64,000 bases of DNA, taken from positions 9,422,501 to 9,486,500 of the forward strand of contig CM034409.1 in the NCBI GenBank assembly GCA_019925095.2, given 5' to 3'. Within the stretch, counting starts at the first letter, position 1. Each line of letters starts with the position of its first letter. This DNA comes from Dendrolimus kikuchii. Lineage: Eukaryota; Arthropoda; Insecta; Lepidoptera; Lasiocampidae. This document shows, piece after piece, positions 1 to 11,432 of the stretch. The position numbers and the translations under genes were made by a program. The notes beneath the pieces are model-generated. The model was given only the letters and a program-made list of their open reading frames with translations, ran no database searches and had not been told where the DNA came from.

Positions 1-112
1 CATAACACAAGCGTAATTTACTTAATTTGGGGATATACAATATGTATGTTTGTCTGCCGATTATTATATTATATTATTATTTATTATTATGTTATTTTAT
101 TTAAAAAAAAAG
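1..112 (+). repeat. SINE-like repeat S2, 3' part cut by the window edge
   Basis: The stretch from the window start to the ATT-rich tail (GTCTGCCGATTATTAT) matches the 3' half of the fuller copy at 25233-25460 and, inverted, the copy at 3284-3660. The shared block runs through CATAACACAAGCG, AATTTGGGGATATACAATATG and GTTTGTCTGCCGA. The fuller copy has RNA polymerase III B-box-like text, so S2 is probably a SINE. The 5' half lies outside the window. Confidence 0.6.
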
Positions 113-430
113 TGTGTATGTGCAGTTCACGCGCAGTAGAAATAAAGTGTGACAAGGGTTTCTAAATTTTTGACATCACATTTCATATATTACATCTTTA
201 TAATATATTTAAGCTTTAAAACACGAAATTTCAAATATTAGCGAAACACTTCAAAACATTTCCAACTCTATCTGTATTGGCAGTGTTTAAAGGATTAAAT
301 ATAATGTATTCTATCTCATTCTCACTGAAGCTTAGTCATATACATTTATGTGTTTATCTATTTTTAGTGTCGCTTTTTCGTTTCATCGAGTTTCAAATCA
401 CAACGATTCTAAAGAAGTTTCACTTCAAAA
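111..430 (+). repeat. MITE-like repeat M1, near-complete copy
   Basis: It starts at a GTGTG-rich head and CAGTTCACGCGCAGTAG, runs through AAAACACGAAATTTCAA and a conserved GCTTAGTC...TTTTAGTGTCGCTTTTTCG block, and ends at the 13-bp palindromic motif GAAGTTTCACTTC (414-426). Other copies are at 16163-16876, 19900-20232 (inverted), 23020-23310, 25835-25925, 47065-47285 and 48218-48505 (inverted). There is no coding capacity. The superfamily is not recognised; 'MITE' is inferred from size and copy number. Confidence 0.65.
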
Positions 431-785
431 ATTCCAACATAATACGACCAAAAACAAACTTTTGTCACATTCCAACTGCCCCAGTTTCTTCTATAGTTTC
501 TTTAGTAAGTAATCTTATCAAAGACATCTGATCATTTTATCCTTGCATTCTTGGCCCCTAAGCGTATCGACCACCATTCAACATTCCGGTGAACGTCCTC
601 CAAGGAATCAAAGACAAATTATTGACACTTTCTTTCCACCACGTATAACGGGCCGTATATGTTTAAAAAGGTTCTGTAGATCAAAAATGATAAAAATATT
701 GTTAATGCATATTTGTTTACTCTTATCCATGTATGTGTGTTACTCTTTTTTATTGCATACAAGAGTCAGACAGTAACCCTGATAG
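431..785. other. no recognisable feature
   Basis: AT-rich sequence with no coding signal I can support; the short open frames here lack composition or family resemblance. Confidence 0.5.
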
Positions 786-833
786 AAGGCGGTTACCGCC
801 ACCTAGTGACATTTGTAACACCAGGGACTTTGT
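786..833 (-). repeat. E300 fragment (3' part)
   Basis: The text GGCGGTTACCGCCACC...ACATTTGTAACACCA is a diverged match to the 3' third of the E300 family, inverted relative to the window. Confidence 0.4.
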
Positions 834-965
834 CAACCTATAATTTTAATAAAGAACCCCATGTCATAGTGAGAGGAAAAACCGCGGCGGGTAGTTCCCA
901 CCGATTAATTGTTGACTTTCTCGATTCTGAAGTTCTGCTTAATCTGTGGTATAATCGCTAACACT

Positions 966-1273
966 ATTTTTTTATTCCATAAGTTCAGCAGACAGGCAGA
1001 CGGCCCACTCGTGACAAGCGGTTACCATCGCCTATGGGCATTCGTAACACCAAAGGTCCCACAAATGCGCTGCTGCTCTCTAAAGGGAGACTGGAACCTG
1101 GCCAACAATGCCGGAACACAACCCAAGGTTGTAATAGCGGCATACTCTAGATCAGGGGTGGTAGCCATCCAGACGAGCAAATGCCCTGCCCAAATGGGTT
1201 GTTTTGTCGCCTCTCACGACAGGCCGCCCGGCTGCAGGAAAATATATTCCATCTCTGTTCCTGCACAGATAGA
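966..1273 (-). mobile_element. E300 element, near full length
   Basis: This is a member of a ~300-bp interspersed family. In element orientation it begins ATCCGTGCAGGAACGGAG, contains a conserved centre (GGCATTTGCCCGACTGG, GTTCCGGCATTAGTGACC) and ends CCATCAAGTGGGCCGTCTGC...CTCCTGCAATAAA with an A-rich tail. Here it is inverted, with the T-rich tail at 966-974. The constant 5' end and A-rich 3' tail suggest a SINE or a short non-autonomous LINE derivative. No tRNA-like head is visible. The apparent protein across it is an accident of the repeat, because all copies show similar frames. Confidence 0.7.
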
Positions 1274-2249
1274 ATTCAGCGGTAACCTGGTCTTGGACAT
1301 AAGTGAAATTTCGGTTCCTTTTTGAAGTATAAAATATTGTCCCTTTCGAGTAAAAAGCCCTAAAAATTAGAAACTAAAAGCCTTATAATAATAGTATGAA
1401 TTATATAGATTTGGGTTATATTGTCACATTTGCGGAACCCCGAAAAGGCCGAAGGACGCGCCCTAAGGCTGATAAATCAAAAGAAATCTCGTGCCGATAT
1501 AGCTGAGTATATATCAAAGGATGGGTAAAACAATATACGTGTACTTCGCCGTTGGAACTGCTATAACTCAACTGGAAAGCCTGCCTTATCGGCTCTTTGT
1601 TGATATATATCTATACTAATATAATGTTTTATACAAACTGGCTAGTTACACATAAACACATTTAGTACATGACCACGTACTAACCATGGTAGTTAACTCA
1701 GTAATGCTTCGAGTCACAAATTCACGTTTCGTGAAGCACGTGTGTATGACTCCTGGGCGGAAAGCATGCATGACTTCGGTAGTTTCTTGATCTAATGTGT
1801 ATATGTCTACAATTATCACGTGCTGACAGTTAAGAAAAATATAGTGTTGAAACCTGTACATCGAGATACCAAAGTGTCAAATATGCCAATCTGCCTTAGA
1901 CAAGCGTGACAAGTGTGCTGTAAGTTTCTTTAAGAAAAATGGGAAGGCCCTAGTCGAGATGTGGACTCTTATTATCATAAATATTAACATGTCTGTTTCC
2001 CATGGCGGTAGACTTGGGGGTAGATCTGGTGCCAACGCCACATTTTCACCGCTGCACCGCTCCTCATCGGTGAGATATTCACCCTATTTCTTTGGCCTCC
2101 TACGTTCAGCTACGCAACGGGTCTCCAGAACGTAATTCTATCGGCTATCGATTTTGCCACTCGATATATGGTTATTTAAGAAGGGCGTTATAACATATTT
2201 TTGAGTTCACACGTTGGCGAGCTCTTAGTGTTGCAAACGTCCATTGACA
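1274..2249. other. unassigned intergenic sequence
   Basis: No coding region or repeat family seen elsewhere in the window was recognised, apart from short AT-rich stretches. Confidence 0.5.
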
Positions 2250-2316
2250 ACGGTGATCATTTTCCATCTAGGAGGCCGTTCGCCTGTTGGCCAGCTTTTG
2301 GCAATAAAAAAAGGCT
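2250..2316 (+). repeat. E300-related 3' end, diverged
   Basis: GTTGCAAACGTCC...CATTTTCCATCTAGGAGGCC...GCAATAAAAAAAGG follows the order of the E300 3' end with many substitutions. It is an old copy or a related family. Confidence 0.45.
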
Positions 2317-3283
2317 TAATGGGTGTCAATTTTTAAATCAAATGGAATATGCATTTGCGACTTCTATTTTTTTAATTTGATCATGGTTATAAGCTCACGA
2401 AAACTGCTCGAGACTGAGTATGGAATTGCTGTCGTAACTAAAATAGATTGATCCCAGTCACCCCAGACTTATGTGATTTTAGGAAAGATGAAACTTTCAG
2501 TATCGGTAGTTTAACATAAACTTAGAAAGGGATGGGTGGATATTTGCTAAGCTGAAATCGGGGCCATTTTCCAGGCAGCAAGTATCAAAGGTGGAAAATA
2601 AAGATGGGAAGATGTTTGGCCAGTTATCTAGAACAAAAAAATAAGCGCGATGTTTTGTCTAATTTAACAGACGTTTTTGATGATACTGGCATGTAGGTAC
2701 GTATGTGTTCAAATCGAACTCTAGGGACGCAGCGGGAACTTATCAGGAGCAAACGGAATAAACAATAGTCCTGCCTGGTTTGGCCATTCTTGCGCCCCCC
2801 AGAGTCTATGCCCGGTGCCTGGGCACCGGTGGCACCGCCCTATTTACGGCACTGTTAAAAAACCTTCGAAAACTTCATTACCAACTCAATAATACTTGAC
2901 ATGTAATTTCTAATTGAGTCCAAGACCCACTGGAGGTCTTCCACCAAACAATCCTATAATCCTCATAAGTCGCAGTTACACTCGCCGTCTCTGCCAAGCA
3001 GTATATTTCCATTTGTTGTAATAAAATTTACATACAGAATGCACAGTTCATACAGAAAACGGATTTCCACGTCACGTCCGCTGTATTTAGTTAGGAAAAC
3101 TGGGAAATTCTCTTGATTTATGTTGAATAAAAAATCGTTTAAAAAAATGTTGTACGGAGTCACACAGGCGGCTTTATAACTTGGCCGCGCTTGCTTTAAT
3201 TTTCTGCATGGAATGAGGTTGAAATTATAATATAAATAGTATTAGCCTAAAAACGTTTCACTCCATACTGTCTCCATGTAATA
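2317..3283. other. unassigned intergenic sequence
   Basis: It contains a short GC-rich stretch near 2795-2850 (CTGGGCACCGGTGGCACCG) that looks like old transposon 3' sequence, but nothing firm can be assigned. Confidence 0.4.
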
Positions 3284-3660
3284 ATAATCGGCAGACAAAC
3301 ACACATATTGTATATCCCCAAATTAAGCAAATTTCGTTTATGTTATCTTATACTAATATATAAAGCTGAAAAGTTTGTTTGTTTGTTTGATTGATTGAAC
3401 GCGCTAATCTCAGGAACTACTGATCCGATTTGAAAAATTCTTTCAGTGTTAGATAGCCCATTTATCGAGGAAGGTTATAAGCTATATATCATCACGCTAA
3501 GACCAACAGGAGCGGAGCACAAATGAAGAATGTTTCAAAATCGGGGGGTTTTGAAAACAAATTTCACGCCGACGACGTCGCGGGCACAGCTAGTGGGTAA
3601 TATACAACGTACCACTCTGGGGCCGATCCCAGAAACCCAGACCATACTAAATAACGGAGA
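3284..3660 (-). mobile_element. SINE-like repeat S2, split by a Helitron-like insertion
   Basis: The two halves of an inverted S2 copy lie at 3284-3345 and 3594-3660. The first holds the ATT tail, GGCAGACAAAC and ATTGTATATCCCC. The second holds GTACCACTCTGG, GATCCCAGAAACCCAGACC and ACTAAATAACGG. Joining them gives the same order as the uninterrupted copy at 25233-25460. The interruption is the 248-bp element at 3346-3593. Confidence 0.7.
3346..3593 (+). mobile_element. Helitron-like non-autonomous element H1
   Basis: It begins TCTTATACTAATATATAAAG and ends GCGGGCACAGCTAG, followed by host T. This is the TC...CTRR plan inserted between A and T that is established for Helitrons. The related copy at 47947-48186 has the same ends. 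The uninterrupted S2 copy at 25385 shows the empty site (TTAT/GGGT in this orientation), so both ends are defined to the base. No Rep/helicase gene is present, so it is non-autonomous. Confidence 0.8.
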
Positions 3661-4070
3661 AAATACATTTTCGACATTTACTATACTAGATATTTTGTAA
3701 TAGTCATTTATTGTCGAGATATAAAATTCATAAACAAAAATGAAATTTGTCTTAAAATAATCAAACCTAAATTTTCAATATCATTTATATGGTGAAGTTT
3801 ACGGAAAAAATATAGAATACCTTTTTTGTAGAGCATTAAATTTCCTACAAAATTCTTTCAGAACATTTTTTTGTACAATCAATTAATAATGAGGTATGAT
3901 TTTTTTCCATTGGACTGAGAAAAAAATAAAAAACTGTGATGCGGAGGATCTTCCTATTAAAATCAAGAGCTCATATTTGGTGAGAATTTTTTTAAGGTGT
4001 CTAGCAACCCATTTTTCCGTGTCACTTGTAAAAAATAAAATGATTTTTTCGACCCACCCTAATATATATA
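3661..4070. other. unassigned AT-rich sequence
   Basis: No coding or repeat feature recognised. Confidence 0.5.
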
Positions 4071-4076
4071 TACATA

Positions 4077-4308
<232 letters not shown>

Positions 4309-4379
4309 TTATTATTAAAAAGTAAGTAGTTCGTACTGTGTGTTACGTATACCACCATCGCCATTATCATTTCAATTCA

Positions 4380-4510
4380 TTCCTGGGGTTATCTGGAAGA
4401 GATCGCTCTTTAGCGATAAGACCGCCTTTTGTACATAACTAGATATAATTTTAATCTTTAAGCTCATTTTTGTATTGGTGTATAATAAAATGTTATCTAT
4501 CTATTTATCT
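4380..4510 (+). mobile_element. LINE-A 3' UTR
   Basis: It has the conserved 3' segment GGTTATCTGGAAGAGATCGC...TAGCGATAAGACCGCC followed by a polyadenylation-like AATAAAATG and a (CTAT)n tail. The AGATCGCT/AGCGATA halves form a small hairpin. The same segment follows LINE-A coding sequence at 54663-54928 and 30092-31690. Confidence 0.65.
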
Positions 4511-4659
4511 ACCTCTTGAAACTCTCTCTTTTTTTAAAAGTCGATGTGACTTATGTTATATCTAATGTTATCATCATCACCATGATTATCATGATGTTTA
4601 ATCTCGGTTCTATCATAGTGTAAAATCTCACCGCCTCCGGTGGTCACGTAGAACGGGTG

Positions 4660-4830
4660 GGGAGGGATAAAGCGTAAAGAAAGCCTATTTGGTACGATTG
4701 CATGGCCGACGTCCGGTCGGTCGCCCCAAATACCAGTGGAAGGACAGAGTGGAGGCTGGAGAAACCTCACAGAATAGAAAAATGTGGCATTATCTCTTTT
4801 CAAAAGCCTAGACACATTCAAGGCGTCCGC
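4660..4830 (+). pseudogene. LINE-B reverse transcriptase C-terminus, decayed fragment
   Basis: Translation in one frame gives KKAYLV...GRRPVGRPKYQWKDRVEAG, matching the C-terminal tail of the copy at 21171-21391 (VGRPKYRWKDRVEADL). A TAA stop lies in the same frame just upstream, and the downstream part (MWHYLF...) is rearranged. This tail is typical of non-LTR retrotransposon proteins. Only the last ~50 codons are recognisable, so it is non-functional. Confidence 0.6.
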
Positions 4831-5473
4831 TTTCCCACTGTTCTTCTCATTTTGCGCGATCTTTGGCGTCCCTTATTGTAAAAGTATAAACACTAAAGTC
4901 ATCTTTCATGACAACAAGCTAGTATTTCTTAGGTACCTACATATCATGATTATAACAGAGCGTTCCATTAGTAGCTCACAACGCCAAAAACACTCCGTTA
5001 GCCGTTCCACGCCGCGGTCGTTATGGTCGTGGCGAAAACGTCATTAATGATGTCATCATTTTGACCACACAACGCTCACAATGACCCATGTCAAGAGGTG
5101 GGTCGAATAACCGCTCCACTTGGGCTTGCGATTGTAATGGCGGCAAGCAAATGGAACGGGAAAAATCGCGGACGTGAACGTGGTCGTTGTGAGTCTGTAA
5201 TGGAACGTAGCCTAACATGAATATGCAGTTTTGACACATCAGTATTCTCAATGTGCAACATTCTACATGACGCTTTCTTTATTGTCAGCGTTGGGTGATT
5301 GGAACAATATTAAGAAAAGATCGACATAAAATCATGAACGGATCAAAGGTCAAGTAAAAATTACTTAAACATAAATGTATGAAGTGATTAATGAAAGTAG
5401 GTGAGAGAAGGACTTGAGCCAATATCGTCGAAAATGGAGAGCCATCGCCTATCTGTATAGTAAAAGGCCGTGA
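4831..5473. other. unassigned sequence
   Basis: No supportable gene or repeat. A GC-richer patch near 5000-5200 has short open frames on both strands without family resemblance. Confidence 0.45.
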
Positions 5474-5674
5474 TCTATACTAATATTATAAAGAGGTAAA
5501 GTTTGTGAGTTTGTGACGTTGTAGGGGGTAATCTCTGGATCTACTAAACCGATTTTAAAAATTATTTTACTGTTAGAAAGCTACGTTAACAGGAAGTGTC
5601 ATAGGCTATATAACATGACGCTATATACCACGGGAGCGGGACAGAGCGCAGGTGAAACCGCGCCGGGCCGCTAG
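5474..5674 (+). mobile_element. Helitron-like element H2
   Basis: It begins TCTATACTAATATTATAAAG and ends CGCGCCGGGCCGCTAG followed by T, preceded by A. It is 201 bp with no coding content. A close copy is at 53027-53224, sharing GTTTGTGACGTTGTAGGGGG and CCACGGGAGCGGGACAGAGC. Confidence 0.8.
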
Positions 5675-5949
5675 TAATATATACGTATGAAACGAGTGAA
5701 ACCTTGGGGTGAAAAATAAATACGAGGCGTGCCCACAAATGCTCACATACTTAATAACTATTGTGCACACTTTACTGACCTTGTGAAGCCATATTTGGAT
5801 ATAAAGCAAACCATTTGATATGTATTTCCTTTTAGTAACAAATGACACTATATACGAAAAGGAACTCTATGCCTTGTTTACATTGAATACAATATTATAA
5901 TCATATAAATTAAGTCCAAAATTGTATTAGTTTAGTTACATTTTTTTTT
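5675..5949. other. unassigned sequence
   Basis: Nothing recognised. Confidence 0.5.
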
Positions 5950-5961
5950 ATATTTGTATAC

Positions 5962-6187
5962 ATACATATGTATGTACATGTACATACATACATAACTTCA
6001 CGCCAGTTCCCTTGCGGGGTAGGCACGAACAACAGAGCGCCATTTAGGCCCATTCTTACACACCTCACTTGCTTCTTTGACATTCATAACTCTTGTAATG
6101 CACGCTCGTCTGTTCTTAAGGCTCGTGACATCACCCTCCACTAGTACACGATTAATTTGATCATGGAAGGTGTGTCGTGGCCTATTA
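5962..6187 (-). mobile_element. RTE LINE, 5'-truncated copy with 12-bp target duplication
   Basis: It has inverted RTE 3' sequence: the (CATA)n tail, the stop region, and coding text back to the PRHTFHDQ region. It is flanked by exact direct repeats ATATTTGTATAC at 5950-5961 and 6188-6199. The 5' truncation and flanking repeat fit target-primed reverse transcription. The coding part has no start. Confidence 0.85.
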
Positions 6188-6199
6188 ATATTTGTATAC

Positions 6200-7527
6200 G
6201 TTGAAGGTATCTTCTTTAAGATAGACTGTTATAATATTGAGACACCGCTATATATAAAACCCACTCACATAGTTTGAAAAGTAGTATTTTTAAATATCTA
6301 GTTTCGTGTATAATAATTATTTTGTTTTATTGTACAGGAATGTAGTTTTAAATGAACTACATATTTAAATAACTATGTAAATATTTTATTTGATAATCGA
6401 TATCTAAATAATTCAGTCAACATGTCAGTCTATGAACAATGAAGAACTCCGTACATTTTGATAAATGCCAACAACTAAGTTTTTGTCACTACCCTACATA
6501 ATCTTAAAAAATATTTAATCAAAAAACAATATATTCTAAAAACGACTAAAAGGATTTTATTCAAATCAATCTTAAGTTAAAAGACATTTAAGTAAACCTT
6601 GGATTTTCTCAGACGTTTTCACCTCATAGTTCTAAAATTAGAACAGAGGAACATTCTTTACGACTGAACATTTCACAGGAAAGTGCGAAAGTTTCCATTC
6701 AAGTCGATGCAAACGATCCTTCATAGATTCACACGCACCAATCCTCCATCGTTCAGTAGATTGATGCCACATAATCTGGGCATACATCATTGCCGATGGC
6801 CCATTTATTATAATTCAGCGTTATACAGGCTGTTGATAAAATGTCTACAAAATAAAAATTAAAAAAAAATGTTTTCCGCGAATGATTGATTGCCCTTCTC
6901 GAGGGCTAAAGGACTAGATAATAAGGTTTTCGGGATATAAATTGTTTTTTGGCTGTTTCATCCCGCAGCGGAGAAATGAGTTAATTTTGACGCCTGCTTT
7001 CATGCTGGCAGATATAGATTAGGTAAGTTAAGTACGTATCATTTTTTACGTAAATAAAGGCTGTTTAAAGTATCTTTTGTTTTGTTTTCAAAGGATGTAA
7101 TTTTTCTGAGGTGCTAATTATAAAAATTGGCCAAGAGCACTTTGGATCACGCATGGGATGGTTCAGTACAAACAATTCATGTTCTTTCAGAACTTTCCTC
7201 TTCATCGTTTAAAAGCTGAGTTAAAAGGTTATAGTAGATTGTTATACGAGAGGTGAAAGTGACCTATTTAGGCATGACATGGTTTGCCGCACGAGTGTAG
7301 CGAGGGCGCTAATAGTTCGAGTGCGTAAGTAGAGCTTCTACCCAAAGTTAAAAACTCTACATTTCTTATATGAAGACAGTAAATAAAAGTTGATTAATTA
7401 AACCAACAACTACTTCTCTAATGAAATCAGGCGTTAAATCCATATCTGAATCTGATGAATTCATTTAATACGTCACATATGAAATGTCAAGGAAACTTTT
7501 TCTGTGGCATTCTACCAGCCAGTTTCT
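6200..7527. other. unassigned AT-rich sequence
   Basis: About 1.3 kb with no coding region or repeat shared with the rest of the window that I could recognise. It may be the least disturbed native intergenic sequence here. Confidence 0.4.
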
Positions 7528-7757
7528 TTTTATTGCTTGACTTCAGCAGACAGGCAGACGGCCCACTTGATGGAAAGCGGTTGCCATCGCCTATGGACAT
7601 TTGCAACACCAAAGGCGCTACAAATGCGCTGCTGCTTTCTTAAGGGAGACTGGAATCTGGTCACTGATGCCGGAATACAACCCAGGGTTGTTATGGCGGC
7701 ATACTCTAGACCAGGGGTGGTAGACATCCAGTCGGACAAATACCCTACCACCTGGCA
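7528..7757 (-). mobile_element. E300 element, 5'-truncated
   Basis: An inverted E300 copy covers the 3' two thirds (tail side at 7528, GCAGACAGGCAGACGGCCC, then GGAGACTGGAATCTGG, and GGGGTGGTAGACATCCAG). It stops at CCTACCACCTGGCAG, so the E300 5' third is missing. Confidence 0.7.
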
Positions 7758-7814
7758 GACTACCTACCATTATGTTTTTGTCATTGATGATATCAAATAT
7801 TTAGCTCAAATTTA

Positions 7815-8065
7815 TGTAAATTAAAAAATAATTCAGTGAAAAGTGTAAAATTTTACAAAATTGTTGATTTTTTTTATTACAATTTATGGCGTAATTTAAC
7901 AGCGGCTTTAAGTAAAAGTTGGGACATATGTGGCATGTAGTATATACGGTTCGCATAGTTTTTAAATTATTTGACAACGGGGCAAATCGTTTTCCAGGGA
8001 CAAAAAGTACTGCTTTCATCCCTGTGATCAGGAAACTCCAAACGTACTTTCAGAATATGAGCAAT
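7815..8065 (+). repeat. repeat family R
   Basis: It shares AATTTATGGCGTAATTTAACAG, TTCCAGGGACAAAAAGTACTG and GTACTTTCAGAATATGAG with 20233-20345, and inverted with 41675-41935. It is about 250 bp and non-coding; the class is unknown. Confidence 0.6.
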
Positions 8066-8242
8066 GATAAAAGGTTTCTTACGTGATAGAGCCGAGTCAC
8101 CTTGGAATTATTAACTTAATTACCAACATTTAGAAATTTACTCATAAAACAACTATTTTTCCACAAAAAACTGTGTCTGATTAACACACTATAATTATGC
8201 TAATACATTTATTATAATAACTTATGTATTTCGAAATATATT

Positions 8243-8245
<3 letters not shown>

Positions 8246-8316
<71 letters not shown>
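8246..8316. repeat. (TA)n microsatellite
   Basis: About 70 bp of nearly uninterrupted TA repeat. Confidence 0.95.
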
Positions 8317-8317
<1 letters not shown>

Positions 8318-8366
8318 CTACGTATATATGTATGTATTTGTATATTTATTTCTTAAATTAGTTTGA

Positions 8367-8952
8367 ATAGTGTGCAATAGTGTGAATGGAGCGTTAGGTA
8401 AACTTCTAGGGGCTAAGAACCTCAGCCAGAAGGCCCAGCTCGCTATACACAACGCGGTGCTGGTACCTACGCTCACGTATGGATGCGAGAGTTGGGTATG
8501 GAAGAGAGAGCATGAAAGCAGAGTAAACGCGGTCGAGATGCGAGCACTGCGCAAAATCTGCGGAGTGACGCTCGCGGACCGCGTTCGTAACACCGAAGTA
8601 AGAAAGAGAGTTGGTCTGAAAGAGAGTGTCGGGGTGAAGGGAAGGAAAGGAATGCTCCGATGGTTCGGGCATGTGGAAAGAATGCATGATGAAAGAATGA
8701 CTAAACAGATATACAATGCAAAAGTGGATGGATGCAGAAGTCGTGGAAGGCCACGACACACCTTCCATGATCAAATTGATCGTGTACTAGCAGAAGGTAA
8801 TGTCAGGAGCCTTAAGAACAGACGAGCTTGCATGACAAGAGTTATGAATGTCAAAGAGGCAAGTGAGGTGTGTAAGAATAAGCCTAAATGGCACTCTGTC
8901 GTTCGCGCCTACCCCGCAAGGGAACTGGCGTGAAGTTATGTATGTATGTATG
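8367..8952 (+). mobile_element. RTE LINE, 5'-truncated copy with 13-bp target duplication
   Basis: It carries the last ~187 codons of the RTE protein (8370-8933), open to the normal stop, from NGALGKLLG through AQLAIHNAVLVPTLTYG, MLRWFGHVERMHDERM and RSRGRPRHTFHDQ to AYPARELA, then the (TATG)n tail. Exact direct repeats TAAATTAGTTTGA flank it at 8354-8366 and 8953-8965. It lacks the endonuclease and the reverse-transcriptase core, so it is a dead fragment. The undamaged frame implies recent insertion. Confidence 0.9.
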
Positions 8953-9029
8953 TAAATTAGTTTGAGTATTTATGTATCTATTGCCTTTTTCTTGCACCAC
9001 CTACATCGCCTGATTCAAATTTATTTCAT

Positions 9030-9236
9030 TTAGGTTACCTGGAACAGATCACTGAGCGATAAGGCCGCCTATAGTGTTATTGTCTAGAAAATATTGTAAA
9101 TATGGTCTGTTTTTGTAATTGTATATTTTTGTATGCAATAAAGTGTTTTATCTCTCTCTCTATCTCTCTCTCCCTTCATCTCTCTCTCTCTCTCTCTCCC
9201 TTCCTATCTCTCTCTCTGTCTCTCTCTCTCTCTGCC
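9030..9236 (+). mobile_element. LINE-A 3' UTR plus (CT)n tract
   Basis: GGTTACCTGGAACAGATCAC...GAGCGATAAGGCCGCC is followed by GTAAATATGGTCTG, GCAATAAAGTGTTTTATCTC and then ~85 bp of CT-rich microsatellite (9150-9236). It matches the LINE-A 3' ends at 31566 and 53973. Confidence 0.65.
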
Positions 9237-9359
9237 TTAATTATAGCTTTTAAGTCCGGCGCGATCGATGGGAAACCACACTGTCGGAGTGTATGGGTGT
9301 GAATCGGTTAGTCTTGTGCTAATCATGTTTCGTGCGAAGAGTGAGAGTTCAGATAGCCT

Positions 9360-9505
9360 ACTTCTCCCACCCTTATCCCATCCTTCTATACCAATCCCAT
9401 ATCGTACTCCCTTCAATCCTATCTCCTCCATCGTATCACTATGCCTTCTATCCCATCCTCATCCCCTTTCTCATCCCCTTTTTCATCCCCTATCTCTCCT
9501 ATTTA
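9360..9505. repeat. pyrimidine-rich tract
   Basis: Irregular repeats of TCCCATCC and CATCCCCTTT form a strand-biased C/T tract. It is non-coding; the open frames are artefacts. Confidence 0.6.
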
Positions 9506-9888
9506 TGCCATTGAGAGGCAGAAATCACTTTAATGTATTATTCTTTCAATTTACACCGAACTGATCGTCTTCACACTTGACTGTCACAGACTTACACTTT
9601 GAGAACGATAAAATAAATTAAGTAATTAACCGAAAATGTCACTCACATCAGTATTTTAGTCAACGAAGTGACAAGGAAACTGGTGAACAGGAAGTACCAC
9701 ACACAACAGCATTTCATTAATTAAATTATTTCCACAATTTGTAAAAATCACAATAATTATTATTAATTACATTTTTAACAACAATAAATTATAGACGTAA
9801 TTACCATGTGTTTAATTGACGTTTATCAATATTTAAAGAAGTTCTTACATATACTTAAGGCTGGCAACGCGTTGGCTTCGTCATTGGT
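9506..9888. other. unassigned AT-rich sequence
   Basis: Nothing recognised. Confidence 0.5.
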
Positions 9889-10100
9889 GTTTTAAACGTC
9901 TATAGGCGGTGGTAACCACTTTCCATGAGCTGGACCATCTGCCTGCTTGCCAGCTTCGCAATAAGAAAGACCTTAGGAGCGTCTAGCCACTTAATGACTT
10001 ACATAAAACATAATTAAGAAACATTTGACCAATGATACGGTAACCGCTTTCCATCAGGTGGGCCGTCTTCCTGTCTGTTGTACTCCAGCTGTAAAAAAAA
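9889..10100 (+). repeat. two E300-like 3' ends
   Basis: The diverged 3' end at 9889-9975 (TATAGGCGGTGGTAACC...CCAGCTTCGCAATAAG) is followed by a better one at 10038-10100 (CGGTAACCGCTTTCCATCAG, TGGGCCGTC, AAAAAAAAA tail). Both are 5'-truncated. Confidence 0.55.
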
Positions 10101-11424
10101 AACTTGATGAGACTGATATATTATACAGCAGAATATTTTAAATCCTCAGTTACATTTATGACGACCAATTAATCTTTACTTCTACCGTGACTTCACTAAA
10201 GCACTGTGTAGCGCCATATAAATAATTATAGATTATTATTAAATATCATCTATATAGACCTGACAGACACGGTAGGTTCCAAGAGAAATGTCTGTAACAT
10301 AACAGACAAACATGACAAATTCATGGTAATTAGTTTTTGCCAAAATAGCTAGAGAATCCCTAAAACAGGAAAGACTAAGCCGAAACATGTTTAGGAGAGA
10401 GGAATGCAGCTCAACTTCAAAAATTTCAAAACCAAGCAACTGCTGCTCGAAAAATTTTAGAATGCATTACAAAAGAAAGTCAAGAACATGAACTTATTAA
10501 ACCTTATTAAGACCAATACCATATCTCGATACAGTCTTGACATGTTTTGGCAAACGCAATAAATCGGCAAATACGTAGCAAGATAATGAATGCACAAACA
10601 TTAATTTAAAACACAGTGTCAGTTGCTAGATTATAAAATTAAACAGCTGAGCCACACAGAGGATTTTAAATGTAAAACGGGGTAAGTTAGGAGCATACTG
10701 TATATTGTGGCGAGTTAATACCAACAGTGAGTCGCTGGTAATGCAACACATACGTCTTGGCAAACAACTAGATATCGTCATTAATAATAGGATCTCAACT
10801 TCTTTCAGTTTCAAGAGAAAAAAACAGCTTTCTCTATGGCAGCTTCTATTTATTTGATATTAATGCTTTGTTTTATTTGTTGTGTAAGTTGCGAAATGAA
10901 GAATGGAATTTACTATATTGCATAACATTTATATACCCGCGGTATACAAGTTGTTTGCAACATTGGCCAGAAGGATCAATATGGTTCTACAAACACCTCT
11001 AACCAGGACTCTTCGGATATTGAATCAGATTTATGAAGTAAACACAGATTTAGATATTATTTTCACGTACCCCTTATATTATGGAAATTCACAGAAAGAT
11101 CGAAGTGTCTTACTGGTATATTATTTTATTGTACTAAAGTTAACCCCGCGGGATAGCCGCGGTTCAACCTCTGGTGCGTACCTCTTGTTTAAAGAGCAAG
11201 CGGTACAGGTTCCATTGTATTAAATTTTTTGCCCCCGAAAGATTGACTTCATTTTATATCTCAAACTATCTCATCCCCCGTCTATCTGTAAACTACATAA
11301 TTGACAAAACTTGACAAAAATAACAAAATAGACAACATGGACGAAATGGACGAAAAAGACGAAAATTACAAAACCTATCATAGTTTCCAGGATAACCTTT
11401 ACATAAATCTTCCCCAAAATCTAT
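10101..11424. other. unassigned sequence upstream of the long RTE
   Basis: No gene is supported. The open frame at 10903-11223 has no family resemblance and ends in GC-richer text (CCGCGGGATAGCCGCGG near 11148) that looks transposon-derived. Confidence 0.4.
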
Positions 11425-11432
11425 CCCATAAT

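Noticed and set aside
10903..11223. 106-codon plus-strand frame as a gene
   Set aside because: No domain, AT-driven composition, and its end runs into GC-rich text of different character.
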